DNA of 64,000 nucleotides from Desulfobacter vibrioformis DSM 8776 (GCF_000745975.1 NZ_JQKJ01000002.1:186001-250000), one strand, 5' to 3'; positions 8,064 through 18,718 are shown, counted from the stretch's first letter. The notes: generated from the sequence alone by a model not told the origin. Numbers and translations: made by a program.

Positions 8064-11000
8064 ATGAAATCTCCCTCCCACCCACAAAACCAGCGAAACA
8101 ATCACTGCGAAAAAAAACGATCCTGTATTTTGCGTTTAGAACTGGCCATAATGATATTTTCGATCGTATTGCTTGCACTGATGGCGGTATGCGCCCCAAA
8201 GCACCTTTCAGCGGCCCCCCCGGATAAGGCGGTTTTCCTGACCAGGGAAGAACGCCTCTGGCTTGGGGCGCATGACGGTGGCATCCGTTTTGCGCCGTCG
8301 CCGGCATATGCGCCGGTCTGCTTTTGTGATGCCGGTGGCCGGTTCCAGGGAATCACCATGGACTACGCACGGCATATGGAAGCCACATTTGGATTCAGAT
8401 TCAAAATAGTTGTTTGTGAAAGCTGGGACGAGATCATGGAAAAGGCCCGGGCAAAGGAAATCGATGTAATCGGTAATATCCAGCGCACCCAAGAGCGGGC
8501 CCAATATTTGCGCTTCACAGAGCCGTATCTGACAATCCCCAATGCCATCATCACAAGAAAAGATGTGAAGCGGTCATTGTCGCTCGAAACCATGTCCGGG
8601 ATGCGGATCGCCGCTGTCGAGGGATACGCCACGGTGGCCTATATAGAAAAGAACTTACCCAAAATCGGCCTCATGCTTGTTCGCGACAACCTCGAGGGGT
8701 TACAGGCAGTATCATTTGGCAGAATAGACGCCATGGTGACCGACCTGGCAACAGCATCCCACACAATTGACCACCACGGCATCACAAATCTTAAAATGGC
8801 GGGGACAGTACCGGAATTCACCTGGCACCTGTCATTCGCCAGCCGCCGGGATTGGCCGATGCTCAATCAAATTCTTGCAAAAGGCCTGAAATCTGTTCCC
8901 CCCGGAGAGCGGCAGAAGATCCGGCACCGATGGATATCCATTGAAGCCCCCCCACCGCTCTATCGGGACAAACGCTTCTACGGCGCTGTGGGGATGACTC
9001 TGCTGTTTGGGTTTCTGATATGCCTTGTCTGGACACGGGCACTCCAAAGGATGGTGTCCAGGCGTACCAATGAGCTGCACCTGAGCGAGATGCGTTATCG
9101 AAGCATATCCGAGGATATGCCCGTACTGATCTGCCGTTTTCTGCCCGGCGGTGAATTGACCTATGTCAATGAGGCGTATAGCAGATATTTCGGCAAGACA
9201 GCTGAAACGCTGTTAGGCTCCTCTTTTTTGTCACTCATACCCGGAGAAGACCACGAACAGGTTAAGGACAATTTATCCTCCCTGACGGCCGAATCTCCGG
9301 CCCAGTCCCACGAGCACAAAGTGTTTACTCCGGATGGCGAAATCCGCTGGCAGCGATGGACCAACCGAGCCCTGTTTGACGCCGGGGGAAAGGTCGTGGC
9401 GTTTCAGTCCATTGGCGAGGACATCACCGAATGGAAGCGGGCTATGGAACGACTCTCCTATGTCATCCAGGGCACCAATGTGGGCACATGGGAATGGAAC
9501 GTGCAAACCGGCGAGACAATATTCAACGAGCGCTGGGCCGATATTATCGGCTACACCCTGGATGAAATATCGCCCGTATCCATCGATACGTGGATGAAGT
9601 TCTGTCACCCCGACGACCTGAAAGAATCCAACCGGTTGCTGCAGGCGTGTTTCGACGGCCGGACCGAGTATTATGAATGTGAATCCCGGATTCGCCATAA
9701 AAGCGGCGAGTGGATATGGATACTTGACCGTGGAAAAATCATCACCTGGACCCAGGACGGCAAACCCGAATGGATGTACGGCACACGCCAGGATACCACC
9801 GGGCGTAAGCAGGCCGAGGCCCGTCTCAGAGCGAACGAGGCAAAGCTGCGTCTTATGATCGAACAATCTCCCCTAGGTGTCTGCATAAATGAGCTGGATG
9901 GCACGTTTATCTCAGCAAATCCAGCATATGAAACACTCACAGGGTACACAGAAGAAGAGCTTAAAAAACTCACCTTCTTTGATATGATGCATCCCGATGA
10001 CCGGCCCGAAAACAGGCGTCTTTTCCATGGTATGACCTTTAAAGAGACGGCCAGTTTCCCTATGGAGAAAAGGTATATCCGCAAGGATGGCTCTGAGATC
10101 TTTGTAATCATTCATGCCGGACCGATTTGTGATCCTTCGGAGTCACCTCTGTTTGGGCTGGCGCTTGTTGAAGACATCACAGAGCGGAACAAGGCAAAGG
10201 AAGAGCGTGAAAAACTTCGGGAACAGCTATCCCAGGCCCAGAAGATGGAAGCTGTCGGGCGCCTGGCAGGCGGTGTGGCCCACGATTTCAACAACATGCT
10301 GACCATTATTCTCGGCAACACGGAGATGGCCATGGAATACGTAGATCCTGGGCAACCCGTTCATGCGGATCTCAAAGAGATCAAAAAAGCGGCCGAGCGC
10401 TCCACCGACCTGGTCCGGCAACTGCTGGCCTTTGCCCGTAAACAGACGGTCTCGCCCAAAGTACTCGACCTGAACACAACCGTGGCGGGCATGCTCAAAA
10501 TGCTGGAGCGGCTCATCGGCGAGGACATTGATCTGGCCTGGGTGCCGGGGCATGGGGTGTGGCCGGTCAAGATCGACCCCGGCCAGATCGACCAGATCCT
10601 GGCCAACCTGTGTGTCAATGCCCGGGACGCCATTGCAGGCGTGGGCAAGATGACCATTGAAACGGGCAACACGACATTTGATGATGCCTACTGCGCCGTT
10701 CACGCGGGTTTTATGCCCGGGGAATATGCGATGCTGGCCGTGAGCGACAACGGTTGCGGTATGGATGCCCAAACCCTGGACAATGTCTTTGAACCCTTTT
10801 TCACCACCAAAACCCAGGACAAAGGCACCGGCCTGGGCCTGTCCACAGTATATGGCGTGGTCAGGCAAAATCAGGGCTTCATTAACGTCTACAGTGAACC
10901 GGATCAGGGAACGACTTTCAGAATATATCTGCCGCACCACCGGGACAAGGCAGACCCATTGCCGGCCCCAAGGCCGCAGATACCGGCCGGGGGTGGCCAT

Positions 11001-11366
11001 GAAACCATCCTGCTGGTGGAAGACGAGCCCTCGATCCTGAAAATGACCACCAGGATGCTCAAGAGAAAGGGGTATACCTTGATCGCAGCCGGCACCCCGG
11101 GCCAGGCCATTGAACTTGCCCATACACACAAGGGAGAGATCCACCTGCTCATGACCGATGTGGTTATGCCCGAAATGAACGGCCGGGACCTGGCCGAAAA
11201 CATTTATAATCACTATCCCAATCTCAAGTGTCTGTTCATGTCAGGATACACGGCCAACGTGATCGCGCACCACGGCGTCTTGGACGAGGGCGTCAACTTC
11301 ATCCAGAAACCGTTCTCAATGGGTGACCTGTTTGTCAAAGTGCGGGAGGTGCTGGAGAAAAAATAA
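8064..11366 (+). CDS. Hybrid sensor histidine kinase: binding domain, three PAS domains, kinase and receiver
   Basis: A 1100-residue hybrid kinase. A signal/TM segment (residues ~25-50) is followed by a periplasmic SBP_bac_3-type domain (~60-300, amino-acid-binding style, with [20 protein letters not shown]), a TM helix near 310-330, then three PAS/PAC units (roughly 345-470, 470-590, 600-715), HisKA with the acceptor His near 740 ([11 protein letters not shown]), HATPase ([15 protein letters not shown]) and a C-terminal receiver with ILLVEDEPS and the phospho-acceptor Asp near 1032 ([12 protein letters not shown]). AAGGAGA upstream fixes the ATG at 8064; an earlier in-frame GTG lies inside the argG terminator. 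The separate output regulator is not adjacent. The ligand is unknown. Confidence 0.93.
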   Translation: MKSPSHPQNQRNNHCEKKRSCILRLELAIMIFSIVLLALMAVCAPKHLSAAPPDKAVFLTREERLWLGAHDGGIRFAPSPAYAPVCFCDAGGRFQGITMDYARHMEATFGFRFKIVVCESWDEIMEKARAKEIDVIGNIQRTQERAQYLRFTEPYLTIPNAIITRKDVKRSLSLETMSGMRIAAVEGYATVAYIEKNLPKIGLMLVRDNLEGLQAVSFGRIDAMVTDLATASHTIDHHGITNLKMAGTVPEFTWHLSFASRRDWPMLNQILAKGLKSVPPGERQKIRHRWISIEAPPPLYRDKRFYGAVGMTLLFGFLICLVWTRALQRMVSRRTNELHLSEMRYRSISEDMPVLICRFLPGGELTYVNEAYSRYFGKTAETLLGSSFLSLIPGEDHEQVKDNLSSLTAESPAQSHEHKVFTPDGEIRWQRWTNRALFDAGGKVVAFQSIGEDITEWKRAMERLSYVIQGTNVGTWEWNVQTGETIFNERWADIIGYTLDEISPVSIDTWMKFCHPDDLKESNRLLQACFDGRTEYYECESRIRHKSGEWIWILDRGKIITWTQDGKPEWMYGTRQDTTGRKQAEARLRANEAKLRLMIEQSPLGVCINELDGTFISANPAYETLTGYTEEELKKLTFFDMMHPDDRPENRRLFHGMTFKETASFPMEKRYIRKDGSEIFVIIHAGPICDPSESPLFGLALVEDITERNKAKEEREKLREQLSQAQKMEAVGRLAGGVAHDFNNMLTIILGNTEMAMEYVDPGQPVHADLKEIKKAAERSTDLVRQLLAFARKQTVSPKVLDLNTTVAGMLKMLERLIGEDIDLAWVPGHGVWPVKIDPGQIDQILANLCVNARDAIAGVGKMTIETGNTTFDDAYCAVHAGFMPGEYAMLAVSDNGCGMDAQTLDNVFEPFFTTKTQDKGTGLGLSTVYGVVRQNQGFINVYSEPDQGTTFRIYLPHHRDKADPLPAPRPQIPAGGGHETILLVEDEPSILKMTTRMLKRKGYTLIAAGTPGQAIELAHTHKGEIHLLMTDVVMPEMNGRDLAENIYNHYPNLKCLFMSGYTANVIAHHGVLDEGVNFIQKPFSMGDLFVKVREVLEKK

Positions 11367-11446
11367 GTGTACAAAAATAGTCCATGAAAAATGAAAAATA
11401 AAATCATTCAAATGAATCTCAACGTTGCATGCATACAAGGAGTTCC

Positions 11447-12400
11447 ATGAGATATAAACATATATTCGGCCCGGTCCCTTCAAGGCGCCTTGGGCTCTCC
11501 CTGGGTGTGGATCTTGTCTGTCACAAAACCTGTACCCTGGATTGTATTTACTGCGAGTGCGGACCGACCACCAACCTGACCCATGAGCGAAGGGAATATG
11601 TTCCCTTTGATGAAGTCAAAGCAGAACTTGCCCATTACTTTAAAAATCATCCTGACCCGGACTATGTGACATTTTCAGGTTCGGGAGAGCCCACCTTAAG
11701 TCCGGATATCGGCAGGGTTATTGCGTTTATCAAAGAAAAAAAAGCAAAGATCCGGGTAGCTGTACTGACCAATGCCACCTTGCTGTCCGACCCCGCCGTC
11801 AGAAAGGATCTTAGCAGGGCCGATCTGGTCATGCCGTCCCTGGATGCCGTGACGCCCGGGACCTTTAAAAAGATCAACCGGCCAGCCGGACAGATTGATA
11901 TCCATAACGTGATTGACGGACTCAACGCGTTTGCGGACTCTTTCCAGGGAGAACTGTGGCTGGAGGTGTTTATCCTGCCCGGGATCAACGATGCCAAAAC
12001 AGAACTTGAAACCCTGGGAAAAATCATCCGGGACATCAACCCTGCCCGGGTTCAACTCAATACCCTGGACCGGCCCGGGGCTGTAACAGGGCTTAAACCC
12101 GCTTCGAAACAGGACCTGGACCGGGTGGCCCGGATTATTGATGCGGCCAATATGGAGATCATTGCCCGTGTAAAGGATCTGGCATCAGGTGATCATATCA
12201 GCGACGACAAGATGGAAGCCATGGTCATGGAAACCATTCACCGCCGCCCCTGCACCGTGGATGACCTGGCTGGGGCCTTGAACCTTGAAAAAGAAAAACT
12301 TGAAATTTTGATAAAACAGCTGATCCTGGAGAATAAAGTTGAATCTGTCCTTCAGGAGCGGGGCATGTTTTACCAGACCATAAAAGATCCCCGGGGTTAA
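11447..12400 (+). CDS. Radical SAM protein with C-terminal winged-helix-like region
   Basis: A 317-residue radical SAM enzyme. The [4Fe-4S]/SAM cluster motif C-x3-C-x2-C is Cys29, Cys33 and Cys36 (CTLDCIYC), preceded by the GPVPSRRLGLSLGVD leader that typifies the COG0731 group. FSGSGEPTL is the glycine-rich SAM-binding strand. Residues ~255-317 resemble a winged-helix module (CTVDDLAGALNLEKEKLEILIKQL). CAAGGAG before 11447 decides the start over an ATG six codons earlier. Members of this group are mostly uncharacterised, so the substrate is unknown. The 3' end overlaps that of convergent epmA by 4 bp. Confidence 0.9.
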   Translation: MRYKHIFGPVPSRRLGLSLGVDLVCHKTCTLDCIYCECGPTTNLTHERREYVPFDEVKAELAHYFKNHPDPDYVTFSGSGEPTLSPDIGRVIAFIKEKKAKIRVAVLTNATLLSDPAVRKDLSRADLVMPSLDAVTPGTFKKINRPAGQIDIHNVIDGLNAFADSFQGELWLEVFILPGINDAKTELETLGKIIRDINPARVQLNTLDRPGAVTGLKPASKQDLDRVARIIDAANMEIIARVKDLASGDHISDDKMEAMVMETIHRRPCTVDDLAGALNLEKEKLEILIKQLILENKVESVLQERGMFYQTIKDPRG

Positions 12401-13308
12401 AGCCGCTCGGGCGGGAAAGCCACAACCTGTTCAATATCCGGGGCATCGCAGAACAGCATGGCAAGACGGTCCATGCCAAGGGCAATGCCGGCAGCGGGCG
12501 GCATCAAGGCAAGGTCGGATAAGAACTTTTCAGGCACCGGCAGTTTTGTCTTACCCTGGCTGGTGCGCAGGTCATTTTCCGTTTCAAACCGTTTTCTCTG
12601 GAGTTCAGGGTCGGTCAGCTCCGTGAATCCGTTGGCCAGTTCAATGCCTGCGACATACAGTTCAAACCGTTGGGCCGTATCCGGTTTTCCAGGATGGGCC
12701 GCAGAAAGACTGGCCATGGATATGGGATAATCATAGAGGAAGCAGGGACGGGATATGCCCAGATGGGGTTCAATATCAAAACTGATAATCTCATCAAAGC
12801 GCCCGGTATCCAGGGCCTGGTTCAAAGAGACACTGGAAAATCGCTCAAACGCCCGGGCAACCGAAACCCGCTCAAAGGCACCTGCCAGGTCCAGGGATGC
12901 GCCCTGGTAGACCAGGCGTCCCGGTGTGCCCACGCCTTGTGCAATATGGCGCAAAAGCCCCTGGCACTGATCCATGAGATCTTCATATGTCCTATGGGCC
13001 GCATACCACTCAAGAAGTGTCAGTTCAGGTAAATGGCGCTGACCGCGTTCACCCTGGCGAAAGCATTTGCAGATCTGAAAGATTTTGTCTGCGCCCCGGG
13101 CCAGAAGCCGTTTCATGCACAGTTCCGGTGAGGCCTGAAGATATGCGCCCTGGGATCTCACCGGGTCAATATGGGCTTCGGGAATGATTGATGGGCACCG
13201 AAGCGGGGTTTCCACCTCGAAAAAGTCCATGGAATGGAAAAAATCCCTTGTCAATTCGCTGACAAGGGATCTTTTTTTTAAATTTTCCAACCATTGGAAA
13301 TGTGTCAT
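12397..13308 (-). CDS. epmA: EF-P lysine aminoacylase-like protein (EpmA/GenX)
   Basis: A 303-residue class II lysyl-tRNA-synthetase-like catalytic domain without the N-terminal anticodon-binding domain. This is the architecture of EpmA (PoxA/GenX), which attaches (R)-beta-lysine to elongation factor P. Motif 2 is seen in FQICKCFRQGERGQRHLPEF-like sequence (the local text is RHLPELTLLEWY) and motif 3 in GIALGMDRLAML near the C terminus. No epmB or efp lies nearby. It is the third co-oriented gene after the hydantoinase-type and deacetylase-type genes, with a 24-bp gap. The substrate is inferred from family. Confidence 0.92.
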   Translation of the reverse strand: MTHFQWLENLKKRSLVSELTRDFFHSMDFFEVETPLRCPSIIPEAHIDPVRSQGAYLQASPELCMKRLLARGADKIFQICKCFRQGERGQRHLPELTLLEWYAAHRTYEDLMDQCQGLLRHIAQGVGTPGRLVYQGASLDLAGAFERVSVARAFERFSSVSLNQALDTGRFDEIISFDIEPHLGISRPCFLYDYPISMASLSAAHPGKPDTAQRFELYVAGIELANGFTELTDPELQRKRFETENDLRTSQGKTKLPVPEKFLSDLALMPPAAGIALGMDRLAMLFCDAPDIEQVVAFPPERL

Positions 13309-13332
13309 CTTTTTGTGATTCGGGGGCAGGAT

Positions 13333-14649
13333 CTATTGTTTGATCTCATACAAATCCGTTGTCCGGTCCTGGAGATAGATGCGCTGGTACCTGGTCTTAT
13401 CTGCCTGTTCATAAAATTCATAACCCTGCTCCCGGCACGCCTTGCAGGCATTGATGGGAATATGAACACCCAGAACATGATGACCTGGCACGGCCTTGGA
13501 ATCCACCTCAAAACTGCCGCCGCAATCCCTGCAGACCCGGATTTTTTCTTTCTGGCGGTCAAAAATATTATCTGTGTCATAAAAGACTTCCCGGTGGCGG
13601 ATGATAATCTGCCCGGGTTCGCCGGCGGCTTCTCTCATTTCATACCGCTGACCCCAGTAGGTCATGATCTGGTCGCAGACCTTTTTAATTTTATCCGTAA
13701 CACTCACCGACTGCTTGAGCTTTTCCGGATTATAATCCGGTTCCACCACGCCGGAATAATCAATACCTGCCATGGCAAGGATAATACCCAGGTTGACATA
13801 AGGCAGGGCACCTTCAATGGCGTATCCCCCTTCAAGGACCGCAATGTCCGGCTTAAGCATGGCGGTCAGACGCGCATACCCCTGGGCCGAAAAATTCATA
13901 TTGGTCAAGGGGTCAGTGTAGTGGTTGTCCTGGCCGGCGGAATTCACCACAAGATCAGGCTTGAATGCCTCAAGTACCGGCAGCACACAATTTTCAATAA
14001 CATAGAGATACCCTTTGGTGGAAGTCCCCGGGGGAAGCGGGATATTCAAATTGGAGCCCTTGGCATTTGGACCGCCCAGTTCACCGGGAAAGCCTGTGCC
14101 CGGATACAGGGTCCGTCCGTCCTGGTGCAGCGAGATAAACAGCACATCAGGATCATGCCAGAAAATATCATTGGTGCCGTCTCCGTGGTGGCAGTCGGTA
14201 TCAATGATGGCAATACGTTTGACCCCGAACTGGGAACGGATATATTCCACCATGACCGCTTCGACATTGATATGACAGAATCCCCGGCCTCCGTGGGTCA
14301 CCCGCATGGCATGATGTCCCGGAGGTCTGACTAGGGCAAAGCCGTTTTTGACCTCTTTTAACATAACGGCATTGGCAATGGCCTTGGCACCGCCTGCAGA
14401 TATCAGATGATGGGATTCGGTTGTAACGGTATGTTCATCAGGCACACAGAAATGGGCCCGTTGTAAATCTTTGGGCGTCACAATTTCAGGTTTGTACTCT
14501 ATGATTCCGGGTATATCAAAAACCCCTTCTTCGGAAACCTGGTCCTGGGTATACAGAAGCCGCTCTTCCCTTTCCGGATGGGTGGAGTCAATGGCCCAGT
14601 CAAATGCAGGAAAAAAGACCAGCCCGGTTTTATGAGATGCGTTTAACAT
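13333..14649 (-). CDS. Histone deacetylase-family amidohydrolase with C-terminal zinc-ribbon-like tail
   Basis: A 438-residue protein. Residues ~25-345 are an arginase/deacetylase-fold domain with RPPGHHAM, DTDCHHGDGTNDIFW and the later DLVVNSAGQDNHY, giving the zinc-binding Asp/His/Asp set and the tandem active-site His. Bacterial members deacetylate acetylpolyamines or acetyl-lysine; the substrate here is unknown. Beyond the domain, residues ~395-430 contain two CxxC knuckles (CRDCGGSF and CKACREQGY), suggesting a structural zinc site that ordinary bacterial homologues lack. The ATG at 14649 has AGGGGA five bases upstream and avoids overlap with the preceding gene (10-bp gap). Confidence 0.9.
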   Translation of the reverse strand: MLNASHKTGLVFFPAFDWAIDSTHPEREERLLYTQDQVSEEGVFDIPGIIEYKPEIVTPKDLQRAHFCVPDEHTVTTESHHLISAGGAKAIANAVMLKEVKNGFALVRPPGHHAMRVTHGGRGFCHINVEAVMVEYIRSQFGVKRIAIIDTDCHHGDGTNDIFWHDPDVLFISLHQDGRTLYPGTGFPGELGGPNAKGSNLNIPLPPGTSTKGYLYVIENCVLPVLEAFKPDLVVNSAGQDNHYTDPLTNMNFSAQGYARLTAMLKPDIAVLEGGYAIEGALPYVNLGIILAMAGIDYSGVVEPDYNPEKLKQSVSVTDKIKKVCDQIMTYWGQRYEMREAAGEPGQIIIRHREVFYDTDNIFDRQKEKIRVCRDCGGSFEVDSKAVPGHHVLGVHIPINACKACREQGYEFYEQADKTRYQRIYLQDRTTDLYEIKQ

Positions 14650-14659
14650 GGTATCCCCT

Positions 14660-16354
14660 TTAATTTCCTTGCGCCTGCTGGTTAAGCATTGATTCATACC
14701 CATGTATCAGGCCGGGTTTAAGCTGAATTTTAGTCCGGAGAATTTTTCCCCTGGGAGAAAAATTGCGCACAATATTAAATTCCTGGAATTCCACCACTTC
14801 CACTTCGTTGAGATTGTCAGGATCAGCCCCTGCATTTTCCGCCTTGTCCTTAAGCAGGCTGTAAGCGGTCTCCTCCAGATCTTCCCGGGAAAAGGATTTG
14901 GAAACAGGCTCGGCAAAATCCTCTTCATGGGCGGTTACCACGCCCTGCTCTGTGTCTGCATTCACCGTGACCTCACAGGTGGTCCTGGCAAGGGCCGCGC
15001 CAATGGCATTTGCCACTGAAGCATAGGGAACCGCAATGGTTTCAAGCTGATACATATCCTGGATCTTCTCGGCGAAAAATCTGGCCGGCCCGCCCATGAG
15101 AAGAATCGTGTCCGGGCTGAACTTGTACCCTTCAAGAAAATCATGGACCGTATAAACGGGCTTGGCATTCAACGTATCGATCATCTCAAAGGTTTTTTTC
15201 AAAATAATGTTGCAGCAGATTTTAAATATATGTTCCGCAGCCTGTTTTTCTTCCATGCCCAGCTGATCTGCAATGGACTTTATACCCTGCCGGGCCCGGT
15301 CCTGGTCCCCTGCTTCCATGAGCCCTAAAACCACCAGGGCGTCCGTGGGTGTAGGCACAGGCCCGCCAAAGGCCATGGCCGGCCCTATACGGTCCGGTCC
15401 CACCATAAGCTCGCTTTTTTCATTGACCCTTAGGGCCGAGTCGCCGCCAATGCCTTTGGAATCGGTTCGCAGGGACCGAATCAGACTTCTGTATCCCCCG
15501 CGCTGGATGCCCACGGGCTCAAGCAATGGGGTTTTATCCACCAGGAATGCAATATCCGTGGTGGTGCCGCCGATATCAAGGACAACGGCATCCTGGCCTT
15601 CGGGGGCATAGGGAATCGCCCCCATGATGCTGGCTGCAGGTCCTGATAAAACCGTCTGGGCCGGAAACGCCATTGAGGCGCCCAATGTCATGGTCCCGCC
15701 GTCAGCCTTTAGAATCTGAATGGGTACGGTAAGCCCCATTTCCTCAAGGGATTGCTCAACGGCCTGGAAAAAATCTTTGTGCAGGGGATATACGGCCGCG
15801 TTCATGTGGGTGGTGGCAATGCGCCGGGGAAAATTGAGATTGCCGGAAACATGGTGACCCAGAAAAATCTGTTTAAACTGTTTGTTTAATATCCGCTTGA
15901 TCAAAATTTCATGGGAAGGATTTCGGACACAGAATTTACTGACAACTCCCACATACTCAATGCCGGCCTTTTTGAGCGTTTCACCCACAGCCTTAATTTC
16001 CATCTCATTGATCGGCTCTATTTCCCGGCCGCGGTGGTTGATGGAGCCGCCCACGGCATAATAGTGATCCCCGGTTCTGAAACTTTGAGGATCTATTCCC
16101 GGTCCGGCCGAAACAATCATGCCCACAGGTGTTACGGTCTGCTGGACAATGGCGTTGGTGGTCAGGGTGGTGGAGATGACAACCCGCTCAATACGTCCCG
16201 GATCAACGTTTTCAAGAATCAAAGTAAAACCTGAAAGAACGCTTTTAAATAAATTGTCCGGCTGGGTGGGCACTTTTACATGTTTTTGAACACCCTTTCT
16301 GCTCAGAAAAACAACGTCTGTGTGTGTGCCTCCGACATCTAGTCCTAAAATCAT
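14660..16354 (-). CDS. Hydantoinase/oxoprolinase (HyuA-type) family protein
   Basis: A 564-residue ASKHA-fold protein. LGLDVGGTHTDVV is the first phosphate-binding loop and VVLDIGGTTTDIAFL (about residue 240) the second; family members are ATP-dependent N-methylhydantoinases, 5-oxoprolinases or acetone-carboxylase beta subunits. It is shorter than the usual ~680 residues and no HyuB partner is beside it, so the activity is unclear. It is the first gene of a tight minus-strand unit with the deacetylase-like gene and epmA, and is divergent from the enoyl-CoA hydratase homologue across a 174-bp A/T-rich region. Confidence 0.88.
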   Translation of the reverse strand: MILGLDVGGTHTDVVFLSRKGVQKHVKVPTQPDNLFKSVLSGFTLILENVDPGRIERVVISTTLTTNAIVQQTVTPVGMIVSAGPGIDPQSFRTGDHYYAVGGSINHRGREIEPINEMEIKAVGETLKKAGIEYVGVVSKFCVRNPSHEILIKRILNKQFKQIFLGHHVSGNLNFPRRIATTHMNAAVYPLHKDFFQAVEQSLEEMGLTVPIQILKADGGTMTLGASMAFPAQTVLSGPAASIMGAIPYAPEGQDAVVLDIGGTTTDIAFLVDKTPLLEPVGIQRGGYRSLIRSLRTDSKGIGGDSALRVNEKSELMVGPDRIGPAMAFGGPVPTPTDALVVLGLMEAGDQDRARQGIKSIADQLGMEEKQAAEHIFKICCNIILKKTFEMIDTLNAKPVYTVHDFLEGYKFSPDTILLMGGPARFFAEKIQDMYQLETIAVPYASVANAIGAALARTTCEVTVNADTEQGVVTAHEEDFAEPVSKSFSREDLEETAYSLLKDKAENAGADPDNLNEVEVVEFQEFNIVRNFSPRGKILRTKIQLKPGLIHGYESMLNQQAQGN

Positions 16355-16528
16355 GGCGTCTTCCTTGGCATAACGATTTTCGCCGAAATATACGGTATTC
16401 GGAAAGCTTGTCAGAAATCGATTAGCTTGTCAATGAAGTTTTAGCCCCTTGAAATATGCAATTTTTTAATTTATCTTCCGAAAATTATGTTTATTTCTCT
16501 AAATCTTTTTTAATTAACAGGACTCGTT

Positions 16529-17251
16529 ATGGCCGTTGTCAAATGGAAAAAACAAGATACTGTGGCAATCGTTTCGATGTGTAATGCTGCCAACCGGATG
16601 AACAAAATTTTTGCACAGGATTTGACCCTGTGTCTTGATCAGGTAGAAGCAGATACCCAGGTGAAAGCCATGATCCTTACCGCCACGGATGAAAAAAACT
16701 TTTCCCAGGGTGTTGATGTGGAATGGATCGGTGAAAGATTGGCTGCCAAACAAAGACAGGATGTCATTGACTTCATGTATGGAATGAACGATGTGTTCAA
16801 GCGCCTGCTGCTTTTCCCCCTGCCTGTGATTGCTGCCATCAACGGCCATGCCTTTGGCAACGGTGCCATTTTAAGCTGTGCCTGCGATTTCAGGTTCATG
16901 AGAAAAGATAAAGGATTTTTTTGTTTTCCTGAAGTGGATGTCCGCATTCCCCTTCTGCCCGGCATGGTCGCTTTGGTACGCAAGGCTGTACCCGAATACA
17001 TGTTCAATCATATGCTGCTGTCCGGCCGGCGTATGACCGCAGGGGATCTTGGGACGTCCAATGTGCTTGTCAAAGCCTGTGAAAACCAGGAAGAACTGAT
17101 GACGGACGCCATGGCATTTGCCGCAGGGTTTGACAAAAAGCGCGGTATTTTCCGGGAACTGAAAAAAAGAATTCACCGGGAACTGATTCAAATCATGGAT
17201 GAACAGGACCCTGAATTTATTGATACGCTGAACCTGTTTGCCACCGAATGA
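16529..17251 (+). CDS. Enoyl-CoA hydratase/isomerase family protein
   Basis: A 240-residue crotonase-fold protein, slightly short for the family (~257). The oxyanion-hole segment AAINGHAFGNGAILSCACDFRFM (central residues GHAFGNGA) is clear, and FPEVDVRIPLLPG follows as expected. The usual catalytic Glu pair is not evident: the equivalent region reads PEVDVR, as in isomerase-like members, so the reaction is uncertain. It stands alone on the plus strand between two divergent/convergent units, and an upstream A/T-rich stretch may hold its promoter. The family is secure; the substrate is not. Confidence 0.87.
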   Translation: MAVVKWKKQDTVAIVSMCNAANRMNKIFAQDLTLCLDQVEADTQVKAMILTATDEKNFSQGVDVEWIGERLAAKQRQDVIDFMYGMNDVFKRLLLFPLPVIAAINGHAFGNGAILSCACDFRFMRKDKGFFCFPEVDVRIPLLPGMVALVRKAVPEYMFNHMLLSGRRMTAGDLGTSNVLVKACENQEELMTDAMAFAAGFDKKRGIFRELKKRIHRELIQIMDEQDPEFIDTLNLFATE

Positions 17252-17279
17252 TATAATCAGATTTAGACCTGGTCCAGGC

Positions 17280-18170
17280 TTAGATCTGGTCCTTTAAAAA
17301 CTGAATAAATTTTTCACATATGGGGGACCGGGTTCTCTTCCGGGACAGGGTCAGATAAAAATTTCTGGACAGGTCAAGGTCTTCAACACTCAGGGCATGC
17401 AGCCGCCCCTTGGCCAGTTCCTCAGTCACGGCAATGGTGGAGAGAATCGAGATGCCCACATTGTTGAGAATGCCCTGAATGACAGAAACACAATTGCCCA
17501 TGGTCACGGCAGGCGCCAACCGGGATACGTCAACCCTGGCCTTTTCCATGCTGGCGATAACGGTTTTCCAGGTACCTGACCCCTGTTCTCTGGCAATGAG
17601 CGGCTGGGACAGCACTGCCTTGCAGGTCACACTTGTCCTGTGTGCCCATTCATGACCGGCGGGCACGACCAGTTTCATTTCATCTTCAACCAGTTTCTCC
17701 TGGACAATATCGGGATCACTGGTCCTTGCCCCTACCACGCCCAGTTCCAGTTCACCGTCTTTGACCGCCCGGGTGATCTGGCCGGTATCCCCGACCGTCA
17801 TAAAGATGGATACATCCGGAAAAGCGGTTTTAAATGCCCCGATCATTTTGGGGAGGATATACCCGGCGGGAATGGTTGATCCGCCGATGAGCAGCTGTCC
17901 TTTGGTATGCCCTAAAAAATCCAGCATGGCGGACTGGGTTTCCTGTTTCAGCGCCAGCATCTGTTTGGCATAGCCATACAGGATCGCACCGGCCCGGGTG
18001 GGTTCGGTCACCTTGCCCAGCCTGTCCAGCAGGCGGCATTGGAAATGCGTCTCCAGTTCCTTGATATGGGTGGACACTGTGGGCTGAGATAAATGAATCA
18101 GTTCTGACGCTCTGGAAAAACTTTTCTGCTCAACCACGGAAACAAAAATATGAAGCTGCCACAAGTCCAC
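17280..18170 (-). CDS. LysR-family transcriptional regulator, selenium-metabolism type
   Basis: A 296-residue LysR protein: N-terminal winged HTH (residues 1-60, FVSVVEQKSFSRASELIHLS) and a periplasmic-binding-fold effector domain (~90-290). The opening MDLWQLHIFVSVVE and the segment GGSTIPAGYILPKMIGAF are characteristic of the subgroup that co-occurs with selenium utilisation genes in deltaproteobacteria and clostridia; this subgroup assignment is from memory of the family. No selenium gene lies next to it here; the neighbours are coaD/rsmD upstream on the same strand and the enoyl-CoA hydratase homologue in convergent orientation 28 bp away. The effector is unknown. Confidence 0.85.
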   Translation of the reverse strand: MDLWQLHIFVSVVEQKSFSRASELIHLSQPTVSTHIKELETHFQCRLLDRLGKVTEPTRAGAILYGYAKQMLALKQETQSAMLDFLGHTKGQLLIGGSTIPAGYILPKMIGAFKTAFPDVSIFMTVGDTGQITRAVKDGELELGVVGARTSDPDIVQEKLVEDEMKLVVPAGHEWAHRTSVTCKAVLSQPLIAREQGSGTWKTVIASMEKARVDVSRLAPAVTMGNCVSVIQGILNNVGISILSTIAVTEELAKGRLHALSVEDLDLSRNFYLTLSRKRTRSPICEKFIQFLKDQI

Positions 18171-18193
18171 GTTTATATATCCTTAAATAGGTA

Positions 18194-18718
18194 TCAGGTC
18201 ACTGTCCGGGCAAATTTCTCCTTCACCCTGCGTTCCACGGTTTCGGGAACCATATCCGAGATGTCTCCGCCAAACCGGGCCACCTCCTTAATGATGGACG
18301 ATGAGGTAAAAATCCAGCGCAATCCGGTCATAAGAAAAACCGACTGGACATCCCTGTTGAGCTTTCTGTTCATCAGCGCCATCTGAAATTCATTGTCAAA
18401 ATCAGAGAGCGCCCGCATGCCCCGGATAATGGCCACCGCCTTTTTCATTCTGGCATATTCAACAAGAAGCCCATCAAAGGTCTCCACCTCAATCCTTGCA
18501 GAGTCCACCTCCACCAACGGGTCCTGGAAACATTCCCCGATTATGGAGATACGCTCCTCCGGAGAGAACAACGGTTTTTTTTTAGACGGATTGTGCAACA
18601 CCCCCACGATCACATGGTCAAAAATTTCCTGGGCCCGTCTGATGACATCAAGATGTCCGTTTGTCAGGGGGTCAAAGGAACCGGGGTAGATGGCAATTTT
18701 CCGTTCTGGGGCAGTCAT
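18194..18718 (-). CDS. coaD: Phosphopantetheine adenylyltransferase
   Basis: Transfers AMP from ATP to 4'-phosphopantetheine, the penultimate step of coenzyme A synthesis. The 174-residue product has the nucleotidyltransferase motifs YPGSFDPLTNGHLDV (T/HxGH) near residue 8-22, IIRGMRALSDFDNE and the TSSSIIKEVA loop near the end. The ATG at 18718 has AAGGA six bases upstream and matches the family N terminus; it lies inside the 3' end of rsmD, giving a 47-bp overlap that implies translational coupling. A longer in-frame start would bury 27 unrelated residues in rsmD. Confidence 0.97.
   Translation of the reverse strand: MTAPERKIAIYPGSFDPLTNGHLDVIRRAQEIFDHVIVGVLHNPSKKKPLFSPEERISIIGECFQDPLVEVDSARIEVETFDGLLVEYARMKKAVAIIRGMRALSDFDNEFQMALMNRKLNRDVQSVFLMTGLRWIFTSSSIIKEVARFGGDISDMVPETVERRVKEKFARTVT

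Noticed and set aside
10227-11213. A 328-residue minus-strand frame opposite the hybrid kinase
   Set aside because: Antisense to the HisKA/HATPase/receiver coding region; composition is a mirror of that gene with no family signature.
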